Assembly: GCA_022791575.1 (NCBI GenBank)
Contig: JAAVZI010000080.1
Coordinates: forward strand, 1-64,000
Length of the DNA stretch: 64,000 nt
Reading direction: 5' to 3'
From: Lachnospiraceae bacterium
GTDB lineage: Bacteria > Bacillota > Clostridia > Lachnospirales > Lachnospiraceae
The translations under genes were made by a program, and so were the position numbers. This document shows positions 51,605 to 59,940 of the stretch, piece by piece. The notes below the pieces were generated by a model. The model saw nothing but the letters and a program-made list of their open reading frames with translations, was not told where the DNA came from and made no database searches. Each line of letters begins with the position of its first letter. Positions within the stretch are counted from its first letter, which is position 1.

Positions 51605-52324
51605 ATGCGGACAGTCATGGAAAAGATAGAAGAAGAAAAGCAGAAAAAAGAAGTCCAGCAGATAGATGATAAGTTAATTAAAGAGTCAAATCAGACACTG
51701 CTGGATGATGGGAAAGAGGGACATAAGATTCATCTCTTAACGGTGATTGGAGAAATAGAGGGACATGAACATCTTCCTTCTAATAATAAAACAACAAAAT
51801 ACGAAACGATTCTTCCCCAGCTGGCGGCTATTGAAGATAGGAAAGAAATTGATGGTATGCTGGTGTTAATTAACACGGTAGGCGGAGATGTGGAAAGTGG
51901 TCTGGCAATTGCAGAAATGATTGCTTCCTTGAGCAAGCCGACGGTTTCGCTAGTGCTTGGAGGAAGTCATTCTATTGGAGTCCCACTGGCGGCATCTACC
52001 GATTATTCATTTATTGTGCCGACCGGAACCATGATGATTCATCCGGTGAGGATTAATGGCATGGTGATTGGGGTGAATCAGACTTATAAAATGATGGAAC
52101 GGACGCAGGATAGAATTGTCAAGTTTATAGAAAAGCATTCCCGGATTCAGGAGAAGAGAATCCTGGAGCTAATGCTGGATACTTCGCAGCTGGTTAAGGA
52201 TGTGGGCACGATTTTATGTGGAGAAGAGGCAGTGAAAGAGGGCATTATCAATGAAGTGGGGGGAATTCGGGACGCCATGCGGAAGCTGCATGAGATGATT
52301 GAAAGAGACAAAAAGGATGAATAA
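51605..52324 (+). CDS. tepA: ClpP-like serine protease, TepA type
   Basis: A 239-residue protein of the ClpP/crotonase fold. The nucleophile is in GGSHSIGVPLA and the catalytic His in GTMMIHPVR; NTVGGDVESGLAIAEMI forms the oxyanion side. The 40 N-terminal residues are charged and helical. B. subtilis TepA was described as aiding preprotein translocation and germination, but its targets are not well known. The start could be ATG 51605 or 51617; neither ribosome site is ideally spaced. No membrane segment. Confidence 0.85.
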   Translation: MRTVMEKIEEEKQKKEVQQIDDKLIKESNQTLLDDGKEGHKIHLLTVIGEIEGHEHLPSNNKTTKYETILPQLAAIEDRKEIDGMLVLINTVGGDVESGLAIAEMIASLSKPTVSLVLGGSHSIGVPLAASTDYSFIVPTGTMMIHPVRINGMVIGVNQTYKMMERTQDRIVKFIEKHSRIQEKRILELMLDTSQLVKDVGTILCGEEAVKEGIINEVGGIRDAMRKLHEMIERDKKDE

Positions 52325-52329
52325 GATGA

Positions 52330-52373
52330 AACCGCCTGTGAGGAGGAGATATTTCCAAGCAGGTGGTTTTTAT
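52330..52373 (+). terminator. Terminator after the TepA-like gene
   Basis: AACCGCCTG (52330-52338) pairs with CAGGTGGTT (52360-52368) with one G-U, then a T run. Confidence 0.7.
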
Positions 52374-52383
52374 GTGGTGGTGA

Positions 52384-52628
52384 GTCCGCAGAGTTGCGCT
52401 TCAACCGTCCCAACAGACTGTAGGCTGCGGTGCGGGCTTTTCTAGCTGTGTTCTGGGGAGGTGGATATTGGCGGACGTGACCGGCTTGTATTCGCCATCC
52501 GGGCTCAAACAAGCCTTTTCCGTACATCCATGTACGGAAATCACTGGATTTTAAACAGAACACAGAGAAAAGCACCGCCCCTTCGCGGATACAGTCTGTT
52601 GGGACGGTTGAAGCGCAACTCTGCGGAC
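52384..52628. repeat. 245-base palindromic element with perfect 39-base arms
   Basis: The arms 52384-52422 and 52590-52628 are exact reverse complements over 39 bases (outer end GTCCGCAGAGTTGCGCTTCA). Inside, CTGTGTTCTG (from about 52446) pairs with CAGAACACAG (about 52556), GGCTTGT with ACAAGCC, and an 11-base stem TTTCCGTACAT/ATGTACGGAAA lies at about 52517-52540. The whole would fold into one branched structure. No convincing gene is inside; short ORFs cross it by chance. It is more GC-rich than its surroundings and looks inserted between a terminator and the purine genes. It could be a MITE-like element or a structured RNA. Confidence 0.8.
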
Positions 52629-52778
52629 CATTTACATAGTGGCAGGTTGAAGGAGCGAAAAAATTCGTTGTCAAATTTGGAAACAGATGGTATGATTGTA
52701 ATGTTGGGTATGTTATGCGGATTATTATGGAAGGATATATTGGTATAATGTATCTTGTATACTGTGTATTGTATACAT

Positions 52779-52838
52779 AGTATTTGGGGATTTGCGAGAC
52801 TTGTTGGCTTAATGTAAGTTTTGCAATCACCAAATACA
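52779..52838. repeat. Imperfect hairpin ending in TTGCAATCACC
   Basis: TATTTGGGGATTTGC (from about 52781) can pair with GCAATCACCAAATA (about 52823-52836). The right arm repeats the string at 21382-21392. It lies in the leader of the IMP cyclohydrolase gene. Confidence 0.4.
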
Positions 52839-52862
52839 TATTATTGCTTAGGAGGAGTTAGG

Positions 52863-53576
52863 ATGGAAAGGATTGCGGTCGATAAGGAATTACAGAGAAA
52901 TGCTTATCCTGGAAGAGGGATTATTATTGGGAAATCCATGGATGGGAAAAGTGCGGTGGCGGCTTATTTTATTATGGGGAGAAGTGAAAACAGCCGGAAC
53001 CGGGTGTTTGTGGAGGATGGAGAAGGAATACGTACACAGGCGTTTGATCCTGCAAAGTTGAGTGATCCTAGTTTGGTGATCTATGCACCGGTCCGGGTAC
53101 TGGGTAATTGGACGATTGTTACAAATGGGGATCAGACGGATACGATTTATGAGCAGATGGAGAAAGGATTGACGTTTGAGCAGGCATTGCGTTTAAGGGA
53201 GTTTGAGCCGGATACGCCGAATTATACTCCTAGAATTTCTGGTATTATGCATGTGGAAAATGGAACGTTTGATTATGCCATGTCTATTTTGAAAAGTGAT
53301 CAGGGCAGGGCAGATTGCTGTAATCGTTTTACTTTTACTTATGATAATCCGGTTAATGGAGAAGGCCGTTTTATTCATACTTATCGGTGTGATGGGAATC
53401 CTCTTCCTAGTTTTGAAGGAGAACCTAAGTGGATTGACATTCCTGATGATATCAATCAGTTTGCGCGAATGCTGTGGAATAGTTTGAATGAAGAAAATAA
53501 GATTTCTTTGTTTGTGCGGTATGTGGATATAGAGACAGGGCGCTATGAGACGGTTATGATGAATAAAAATAAATAA
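52863..53576 (+). CDS. purO: IMP cyclohydrolase, PurO family
   Basis: A 237-residue protein resembling the archaeal-type PurO: NAYPGRGIIIGKSMDGKSAV at the start, VFVEDGEGIRTQAFDP, YTPRISGIM in the middle. It closes the ring of FAICAR to give IMP, the last step of purine synthesis. Most bacteria do this with the N-terminal half of bifunctional PurH, but here the other half is a separate gene 50 bases downstream. ATG 52863 follows AGGAGGAG. The longer frame from 52821 overlaps a hairpin and lacks a site. Confidence 0.88.
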   Translation: MERIAVDKELQRNAYPGRGIIIGKSMDGKSAVAAYFIMGRSENSRNRVFVEDGEGIRTQAFDPAKLSDPSLVIYAPVRVLGNWTIVTNGDQTDTIYEQMEKGLTFEQALRLREFEPDTPNYTPRISGIMHVENGTFDYAMSILKSDQGRADCCNRFTFTYDNPVNGEGRFIHTYRCDGNPLPSFEGEPKWIDIPDDINQFARMLWNSLNEENKISLFVRYVDIETGRYETVMMNKNK

Positions 53577-53626
53577 TAAGCGGATATTAATGATTTACTG
53601 GTATTCTTATGGAATGGAGGAGAAAG

Positions 53627-54802
53627 ATGAACGAATTACTTTTGAAATATGGCTGTAATCCTAATCAGAAGCCATCCAGGATTTATAGGAAGGAAGGGGA
53701 ACTGCCGATTCAGGTGTTAAATGGAAATCCTGGTTATATTAATTTTTTGGATGCATTGAATGGCTGGCAGTTAGTCAGTGAATTAAAGGCAGCTTCGGGG
53801 CTTGCTTCTGCAGCTTCGTTTAAGCATGTATCGCCGGCTGGAGCAGCTGTTGGTCTGCCATTAACAGAGCTGGAACGTAAGATTTACTGGGTGGATGATA
53901 TGGGGGAACTGACATCGCTTGCAAGTGCCTATGCGAGAGCAAGAGGTGCGGATCGTATGTCTTCTTTTGGGGATTTCATTTCCTTGTCGGATGTTTGTGA
54001 TACGGCGACGGCTAAGTTGATTAAGCGGGAAGTATCCGATGGGGTGATTGCTCCGGGTTATGAGGAAGAGGCGCTGGAGATTCTAAAAGCGAAGAAAAAG
54101 GGAAATTATAATGTGATTCAGATTGATCCTGAATATAGACCGGACCCGGTGGAGCATAAGGAAGTCTTTGGTATTACCTTTGAACAGGGCAGAAATGAAC
54201 TGGTGATTGATGAGAAGCTGCTGGGGACAATTGTAACAGAACATAAGGAATTGCCGGAAAGCGCGAGGATTGATCTGCTGATTGCTTTGATAACCTTAAA
54301 GTATACACAGTCTAATTCGGTATGCTATGCTAAAGGCGGGCAGGCGATTGGGATCGGCGCTGGGCAGCAGTCGCGTATCCACTGTACCCGATTGGCCGGA
54401 CAGAAGGCTGATAATTGGTTTCTGCGTCAGGCACCGAAGGTTCTGGACCTTCAGTTTAAAGAAGGACTGGGCCGGGCAGACCGGGATAATGCCATTGATG
54501 TCTATATGAGCGATGATTATATGGATGTGCTGGCTGATGGAGTATGGGAACATACCTTTGCAGTCAAACCTCCGGTATTTACCAGAGAAGAGAAGAGGGA
54601 ATGGCTAGATCAGATGAAGGGAGTTGCTCTTGGCTCGGATGCATTTTTCCCATTTGGGGATAATATAGAACGGGCACATAGAAGCGGCGTCCAATATATT
54701 GCACAGCCGGGCGGTTCCATTCGGGATGATCATGTAATTGAGACCTGCAACAAATATGGAATTACGATGTGTTTTACAGGAATTCGACTGTTCCATCACT
54801 AA
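53627..54802 (+). CDS. AICAR transformylase, stand-alone PurH C-terminal domain
   Basis: A 391-residue protein equal to the formyltransferase half of PurH, with FKHVSPAGAAVG (the Lys-His pair), KYTQSNSVCYAKGGQAIGIG and AQPGGSIRDDHVI. It adds the formyl group of 10-formyl-tetrahydrofolate to AICAR. There is no IMP cyclohydrolase half, which is supplied by the preceding purO-like gene, so the two carry out the final two steps together. ATG 53627 has GGAGGAG in front; ATG 53609 does not. Confidence 0.93.
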   Translation: MNELLLKYGCNPNQKPSRIYRKEGELPIQVLNGNPGYINFLDALNGWQLVSELKAASGLASAASFKHVSPAGAAVGLPLTELERKIYWVDDMGELTSLASAYARARGADRMSSFGDFISLSDVCDTATAKLIKREVSDGVIAPGYEEEALEILKAKKKGNYNVIQIDPEYRPDPVEHKEVFGITFEQGRNELVIDEKLLGTIVTEHKELPESARIDLLIALITLKYTQSNSVCYAKGGQAIGIGAGQQSRIHCTRLAGQKADNWFLRQAPKVLDLQFKEGLGRADRDNAIDVYMSDDYMDVLADGVWEHTFAVKPPVFTREEKREWLDQMKGVALGSDAFFPFGDNIERAHRSGVQYIAQPGGSIRDDHVIETCNKYGITMCFTGIRLFHH

Positions 54803-54826
54803 TAGAATAGATCATAAGGATATAGT

Positions 54827-55435
54827 ATGGAAAGATTAGAACAACAGTTCGATTTCATCAAGGAAATCGACAAGGAGAAGCTGATTGGCAGGCAGTCCTA
54901 TCTGACGAATGCAGTCAGAAAGGAAAATGATGCGGAACACGCATGGCATATGGCGGTTATGACGCTATTGCTCAGTGAGTATGCGAATGAGGAAATTGAT
55001 GTTTTAAAGACGATTAGTATGCTATTGATTCATGATATCGTAGAGATTGATGCAGGGGATACCTATGCTTATGATGAAGAGGGCAAAACAACACAGAGAC
55101 AGCGGGAAGAGCAGGCGGCTGAGCGGATTTTCGGGCTGCTGCCTGCAGATCAGGCAGAGAAGTTTCGCGGGCTTTGGGAGGAATTTGAAGCCTGTCAGAC
55201 GGCAGAGGCACGATTTGCCAGAAGTATGGATAATATTCAGCCTATCATGCTCAATCATATGACAGATGGTCAGGCCTGGCAGGAGCATGGTGTTTCAATT
55301 GAGCAGATTAATAAGAGAAATGAATGGACGCCGAAAGGTTCTGAAGTACTTTGGAATTATGTACAGGAACATTTTATTGCCCCCAATCTGGAAAAAGGAA
55401 GAATCAAAAGCTTAGAAAGAGAGAGTGAAGCATGA
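54827..55435 (+). CDS. HD-domain phosphohydrolase (5'-nucleotidase YfbR/HDDC2-like)
   Basis: A 202-residue soluble protein with the metal-binding HD set: ENDAEHAWHMAVM (His), LLIHDIVEIDAGD (His-Asp) and a later Asp in MDNIQPIML. Relatives remove phosphate from deoxynucleoside monophosphates, which would fit the nucleoside genes deoC and cdd close downstream. Its end overlaps the next start by four bases (ATGA), so translation is coupled. Confidence 0.85.
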   Translation: MERLEQQFDFIKEIDKEKLIGRQSYLTNAVRKENDAEHAWHMAVMTLLLSEYANEEIDVLKTISMLLIHDIVEIDAGDTYAYDEEGKTTQRQREEQAAERIFGLLPADQAEKFRGLWEEFEACQTAEARFARSMDNIQPIMLNHMTDGQAWQEHGVSIEQINKRNEWTPKGSEVLWNYVQEHFIAPNLEKGRIKSLERESEA

Positions 55436-56097
55436 AGGGTTTGACGATACAGGAAATGTATACATTAGAGGAGAGCATTGCAGCAGAATTATTTGCAGAT
55501 GCCGTCTATCCATGGGAGGTTTTGGGGAACATTAGTTCTTTTATACGTAAGCTGGGAGAAACGCTGGACCCGGAACGGTTTGAGCAAAAAGGAGAGAATA
55601 TCTGGATTGCCAGAAGTGCTAAGGTTGCGCCGACTGCCTTTATTGGTGAAAATGTGATTATAGATGAAGAGGCCGAAGTGCGCCATGGCGCGTTTATCCG
55701 GGGAAATGCTATTGTCGGGAAAAGCGCGGTTGTTGGCAATTCTACAGAATTAAAAAATGTAGTTTTATTTAACCGGGTGCAGGTGCCTCATTATAATTAT
55801 GTAGGAGATTCGATCTTAGGTTATAAGGCTCATATGGGAGCAGGTTCTATTACTTCGAATGTGAAGTCTGATAAGACACTGGTTGTGGTTCATGCAGAAG
55901 GAGAGGACATTTCGACGGGACTGAAGAAGTTCGGCGCTATGCTTGGTGATGAAGTGGAAGTAGGCTGTAATTCGGTCTTAAATCCAGGAACGGTAATAGG
56001 AAGAAATTCCAGCATCTATCCGTTGTCTTCTGTAAGAGGAGCGGTTAAGCCAGGTCATATTTTTAAGAAGCAGGATGAAATTATAGAAAAGAGGTAA
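55432..56097 (+). CDS. Hexapeptide-repeat (left-handed beta-helix) protein, GlmU-like
   Basis: A 221-residue protein. Residues 55-210 follow the six-residue rhythm of a left-handed beta-helix (AKVAPTAFIGENVIIDEEAE, GNAIVGKSAVVGNSTELKNV, VGCNSVLNPGTVIGRNSS). The motif VPHYNYVGDSILGYKAHMGA resembles the acetyltransferase part of GlmU. About 55 helical residues come first. The nucleotidyltransferase half of GlmU is absent. The substrate is unknown. It sits in the middle of a nucleoside gene run. Confidence 0.82.
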   Translation: MKGLTIQEMYTLEESIAAELFADAVYPWEVLGNISSFIRKLGETLDPERFEQKGENIWIARSAKVAPTAFIGENVIIDEEAEVRHGAFIRGNAIVGKSAVVGNSTELKNVVLFNRVQVPHYNYVGDSILGYKAHMGAGSITSNVKSDKTLVVVHAEGEDISTGLKKFGAMLGDEVEVGCNSVLNPGTVIGRNSSIYPLSSVRGAVKPGHIFKKQDEIIEKR

Positions 56098-56100
56098 CCT

Positions 56101-56733
56101 ATGACTTCAGAAGAATTAGCAGGCTATGTGGATTATACCCAGTTAAAGGCTTATGCCTCCTGGGAAGATCTTCAGAAATTGTGTGAAGCGGCTATTCGCA
56201 GCCGGACGGCATCGGTATGTATTCCACCGTCCTATGTCAGCCGGATAAAGGAGAAGTATGGCCAGGAACTGAACGTATGTACGGTGATTGGATTTCCTTT
56301 AGGATATCAGACATCGGCTGTAAAAGAATTAGAAGCAAAGCAGGCAGTGGAAGACGGCGCGTCGGAAGTAGATATGGTAGTAAATCTGGGTGATGTGAAA
56401 AATGGTGATTTTGAAAAGGTAACCGAAGAGATCCGTATGATTAAGCAGGCGGTTGGTAATCATACATTAAAGGTTATTATAGAAACCTGTTATCTTACAG
56501 AAGTAGAGAAAATCAGTCTTTGTCATTGCGTAACTCAGGCCGGTGCGGATTTTATCAAGACTTCGACCGGTTTTGGAACGAAGGGCGCAGCGCTAGAGGA
56601 TGTAGAATTATTCAAAACCCATATTGGACCTAAAGTGCAGATAAAGGCAGCAGGAGGAATTCGTACAGCAGAGGACATGGAGCAGTTTATAAAGGTTGGC
56701 TGTACAAGAATCGGCAGCAGCGTTCTGCCATAG
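56101..56733 (+). CDS. deoC: Deoxyribose-phosphate aldolase
   Basis: A 210-residue TIM-barrel enzyme. The Schiff-base Lys lies in FIKTSTGFGTKGA, and VCTVIGFPLGYQ and VIIETCYL carry other active residues. It splits 2-deoxyribose 5-phosphate into acetaldehyde and glyceraldehyde 3-phosphate. It starts three bases after the hexapeptide gene with AGAGG just before it, and cdd follows at 12 bases, forming a nucleoside salvage unit. Confidence 0.96.
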   Translation: MTSEELAGYVDYTQLKAYASWEDLQKLCEAAIRSRTASVCIPPSYVSRIKEKYGQELNVCTVIGFPLGYQTSAVKELEAKQAVEDGASEVDMVVNLGDVKNGDFEKVTEEIRMIKQAVGNHTLKVIIETCYLTEVEKISLCHCVTQAGADFIKTSTGFGTKGAALEDVELFKTHIGPKVQIKAAGGIRTAEDMEQFIKVGCTRIGSSVLP

Positions 56734-56744
56734 GAGGAAACAGC

Positions 56745-57227
56745 GTGGAAGAAAAACAGTTAAATAAGAATCCGTCGGAAGTTTCTCCGAAATTGAGTGA
56801 AGAGCAGATTCAAGATTTGGTGGTCCAAGCGTTTCAAGCAAGGGAGTATGCTTACTGTCCCTACTCCGATTTTGCAGTAGGGGCGGCGCTTCTGGCCGAA
56901 GATGGGCAGATCTATCAGGGCTGTAATATTGAGAATGCTGCTTATTCTCCTTCTAATTGTGCTGAGCGTACCGCATTTTTTAAGGCTGTTTCCCAAGGAG
57001 AGAGAAATTTTTCTGCAATTGCTATAGTAGGCGGACAGAAGCAGTTAAAACGCGGAGAAACGCAATACTGTGCGCCCTGCGGAGTATGCCGTCAGGTAAT
57101 GCTGGAATTCTGCGGGGAAGACTTTTTGATAATTCTGGCAGAGGATACCGACCGCTATCAGGTCTGCCGTTTAAGGGAACTGACGCCTTTCGGGTTTACG
57201 CCGGAGAAATTGTTACGAAGGTTTTAA
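56745..57227 (+). CDS. cdd: Cytidine deaminase
   Basis: A 160-residue protein with the zinc ligands CAERTAF and PCGVCRQVM and the family segment YCPYSDFAVGAALL. It converts cytidine or deoxycytidine to the uridine form. The N-terminal 30 residues are an extra charged stretch; usual enzymes have about 130 residues. GTG 56745 follows AGGAGG. It works beside deoC in nucleoside use. Confidence 0.95.
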   Translation: MEEKQLNKNPSEVSPKLSEEQIQDLVVQAFQAREYAYCPYSDFAVGAALLAEDGQIYQGCNIENAAYSPSNCAERTAFFKAVSQGERNFSAIAIVGGQKQLKRGETQYCAPCGVCRQVMLEFCGEDFLIILAEDTDRYQVCRLRELTPFGFTPEKLLRRF

Positions 57228-57245
57228 TCATTTTCTTTGTAATTA

Positions 57246-57274
57246 TTGACTTTTTATGATTTTCATGAGATAAT
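57246..57274 (+). promoter_or_regulatory. Promoter of pckA
   Basis: TTGACT (57246-57251), 17 bases, GATAAT (57269-57274), giving a leader of about 95 bases with no known element. Confidence 0.6.
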
Positions 57275-57377
57275 AGAACTGAATATGGTATATTTTCACA
57301 GTTTTAGGTGAATATGGTCTGCGATGCGATTTATCGGGGACTTATTTATAATCTACAATCATTAAGGAGGACGACAA

Positions 57378-59084
57378 ATGTCAACAAAAGCTTATTATCC
57401 AATTAGTGAAATCGGTGCCGGAAAAACAGGTTTTTCCAAAACCCGTTCCATCATCGAAGCGGCTTTCTACGGCAACAATGTGGTGAAAGTCAACACATTA
57501 AAGGAAGCATATGCATTAGCTAAGAATTCACCGGGAACCATTGTAACAGATATGCCTGTGAAAGATGGTGAAACATTCGGGCTTGAGAAGGATGCCAAAG
57601 TGTTATTATTCAACGATGGCGCCGTAACAGGACGTTATGCTGCTGCACGCCGTATTAAGGGTGAGCCAGGTGTTGATGAGGTGAAGCTGGATAAGGTAGT
57701 TATGGATGCGGTTTATGAGACACGCTGGAAGACCATGTATCATGCAGAGTGTTTTGTAGGTTTAGACCCAGAATTTATGGTTAAGGCTCATCTTCTGATT
57801 CCAGAAGGAGAAGAGAATCTGTTATATAACTGGATGATTAACTTCCAGTATATGAGCGATGAGTATGTGAAAATGTACAGGAATTCCAAACCGGTTGGTG
57901 ATGGCAAAGAACCAGATATCTATATTTTCTCTGATCCTCAGTGGATTCCTCAGGAAAGACCGGATGTGGATTTCAGCTGCTTAAGCGATCCGCTGACTCT
58001 CTGCTACTTTGATACCAACGAGAACTGTGCAGCAATCCTTGGTATGAGATATTTTGGAGAGCATAAGAAGGGCACACTGACTATGGCATGGGCGCTTGCT
58101 AATAGAAATGGCTATGCTTCCTGCCACGGCGGACAGAAAGAATATACATTACCGGATGGTTCTAAGTATGTTGCTTCTGTATTCGGTCTGTCAGGATCTG
58201 GTAAGTCTACTCTGACTCATGCAAAGCATGGCGGAAAATATCCGATTACTGTATTGCATGACGATGCATTTATCATCAACACAGATACCTGTTCTTCCGT
58301 TGCATTAGAGCCTACGTATTTTGACAAGACAGCCGATTATCCGACAGGCTGCCCGGATAATGAGTATTTATTATCTGCACAGAACTGTTCTTGTACAATG
58401 GATGAGGATGGAAAGATTCAGCTGGTAACAGAAGATATCCGTAATGGAAATGGACGTGCCATTAAGTCTAAATTATGGTCTCCGAATCGTGTAGATAAGA
58501 TTGATGCACCTGTAAATGCCATCTTCTGGATTATGAAGGATCCTACCATTCCTCCGGTAGTAAAATTAAAAGGTGCTGCGTTAGCTTCTGTTATGGGTGC
58601 TACGTTAGCTACCAAGACTTCTACCGCAGAGCGAGTAGCAGCTGGTACTGACCTGAACGCACTTCGTATTGTACCATATGCAAATCCGTTCAGAACTTAT
58701 CCTCTGGTTAATGACTATGAGAAGTTCAAGAAACTGGTAGAGCAGAAGAATGTAGACTGCTATATTGTTAATACTGGTGATTTCATGGGCAAGAAGGTAA
58801 AACCTGCTGATACACTGGGAATTCTGGAAACAATTGTAGAAGGAAAAGCTCAGTTTGAGAAGTGGGGACCGTTTGAAGATATTGAAATCATGAATGACTG
58901 GTCAGGTAAGACTGGTGACTTTACACCGAACCTGGACGATGCAGATTATAAGGCACAGTTAAAGAACGCTATGCAGAATCGTGTGGATGCAGTTGCAGGA
59001 TTCAGTACTAAGAAAGATGGTTACGACAAACTTCCTGATGAAGCACTTGCAGCAGTACAGAAGTTAGTAGATGAATTAGCATAA
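57378..59084 (+). CDS. pckA: Phosphoenolpyruvate carboxykinase (ATP)
   Basis: A 568-residue protein, slightly longer than the usual 520-540. The P-loop reads GLSGSGKSTLTHAKHGG, followed by the metal-binding LHDDAFIINTD, and the C-terminal RIVPYANPFRTYPL resembles the adenine region. It interconverts oxaloacetate and phosphoenolpyruvate; in gut anaerobes it often runs in the carbon-fixing, ATP-making direction. The active-site wording is diverged from the E. coli enzyme, so it belongs to a separate clade of the ATP family. AAGGAGG precedes the ATG; a single-gene unit. Confidence 0.9.
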   Translation: MSTKAYYPISEIGAGKTGFSKTRSIIEAAFYGNNVVKVNTLKEAYALAKNSPGTIVTDMPVKDGETFGLEKDAKVLLFNDGAVTGRYAAARRIKGEPGVDEVKLDKVVMDAVYETRWKTMYHAECFVGLDPEFMVKAHLLIPEGEENLLYNWMINFQYMSDEYVKMYRNSKPVGDGKEPDIYIFSDPQWIPQERPDVDFSCLSDPLTLCYFDTNENCAAILGMRYFGEHKKGTLTMAWALANRNGYASCHGGQKEYTLPDGSKYVASVFGLSGSGKSTLTHAKHGGKYPITVLHDDAFIINTDTCSSVALEPTYFDKTADYPTGCPDNEYLLSAQNCSCTMDEDGKIQLVTEDIRNGNGRAIKSKLWSPNRVDKIDAPVNAIFWIMKDPTIPPVVKLKGAALASVMGATLATKTSTAERVAAGTDLNALRIVPYANPFRTYPLVNDYEKFKKLVEQKNVDCYIVNTGDFMGKKVKPADTLGILETIVEGKAQFEKWGPFEDIEIMNDWSGKTGDFTPNLDDADYKAQLKNAMQNRVDAVAGFSTKKDGYDKLPDEALAAVQKLVDELA

Positions 59085-59096
59085 TTTTAAGATAGA

Positions 59097-59200
59097 AGTG
59101 TCTGTCTTCGGACAGGCACTTCTGAATTATATAAGGAACTGCTCAGAAATCATTCATTGTCATGAGTGATTTCTAAACAGTTCCTAACCATTTTTTGATT
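59097..59200 (+). terminator. Two hairpins after pckA, the second with a T tract
   Basis: CTGTC-TTCG-GACAG at about 59102-59115, then AGGAACTG (59134-59141) with CAGTTCCT (59178-59185) enclosing AGAAATCA/TGATTTCT, ending in six T (about 59191). Confidence 0.75.
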
Positions 59201-59217
59201 TTGGGAAAGGATATTAT

Positions 59218-59862
59218 ATGAAATATAACTATTTATTTTTTGATTTAGATGGTACGTTGACAGATTCAAGATTAGGGATTACAAATTCAATAGTTTATGC
59301 TTTGAAAAAAATGAACCTGCCCATTCCAGAAGATTCGGTTTTAATAAAGTTTCTAGGCCCGCCGTTGGTAGAATCTTTTCAGAACTATTGTGGACTCCAG
59401 GAGAAGGCAGCTTTAGAAGCGGTGGATATTTACCGGGAATATTTTTCAACGAAAGGGTTATATGAAAATGAAGTTTATCCAGGAATCAGGGAAATCTTAG
59501 AGGAACTGAAGGCAAAGGGTTATGGCCTTGTGGTGGCAACTTCCAAACCAGAGCAGTTTTCCGTGAGAATTCTGGAACATTTTCAGCTGGATGTATATTT
59601 CCAGCTGATTGCAGGAAGCAGCATGGATACTTCTAGGAATTCTAAGGAGTCTGTAATTCGTTATGCTATAGAACAGCTGGGCGTTACGAATCCGGGGGAT
59701 GTGCTGATGATTGGTGATAGGGAACATGATGTTCTAGGAGCCAAAGCCTGCAAAATCTCCTGTATTGGTGCATTATGGGGCTATGGAAGTAGGGAAGAGC
59801 TGCTGGAAGCCGGAGCGGTCTCATTGATCAGTCGGCCAGAAGAACTGACGGCTCTGTTATAA
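59218..59862 (+). CDS. HAD-family phosphatase (phosphoglycolate phosphatase-like)
   Basis: A 214-residue protein with HAD motifs FFDLDGTLTDS (nucleophile Asp), VVATSKPEQF (Thr/Ser-Lys) and MIGDREHDVLGAK (acidic pair). The helical cap sits between the first two, as in the Gph/PpaX group. It removes phosphate from a small metabolite; the substrate cannot be read from the sequence. AAAGGA precedes the ATG. Confidence 0.9.
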   Translation: MKYNYLFFDLDGTLTDSRLGITNSIVYALKKMNLPIPEDSVLIKFLGPPLVESFQNYCGLQEKAALEAVDIYREYFSTKGLYENEVYPGIREILEELKAKGYGLVVATSKPEQFSVRILEHFQLDVYFQLIAGSSMDTSRNSKESVIRYAIEQLGVTNPGDVLMIGDREHDVLGAKACKISCIGALWGYGSREELLEAGAVSLISRPEELTALL

Positions 59863-59940
59863 AATAAAAAAGATGGATGAAGAATAGGAATTTTAGGGCA
59901 GCTATAAAGAAGTGGGAGTGCTGATGTTAGGAGAATGGAT

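Noticed and set aside
52147-52839. 230-codon minus-strand frame and a 95-codon plus-strand frame across the palindrome
   Set aside because: Both run through the 245-base inverted repeat and a terminator, overlap neighbouring genes or lack ribosome sites, and look like chance frames.
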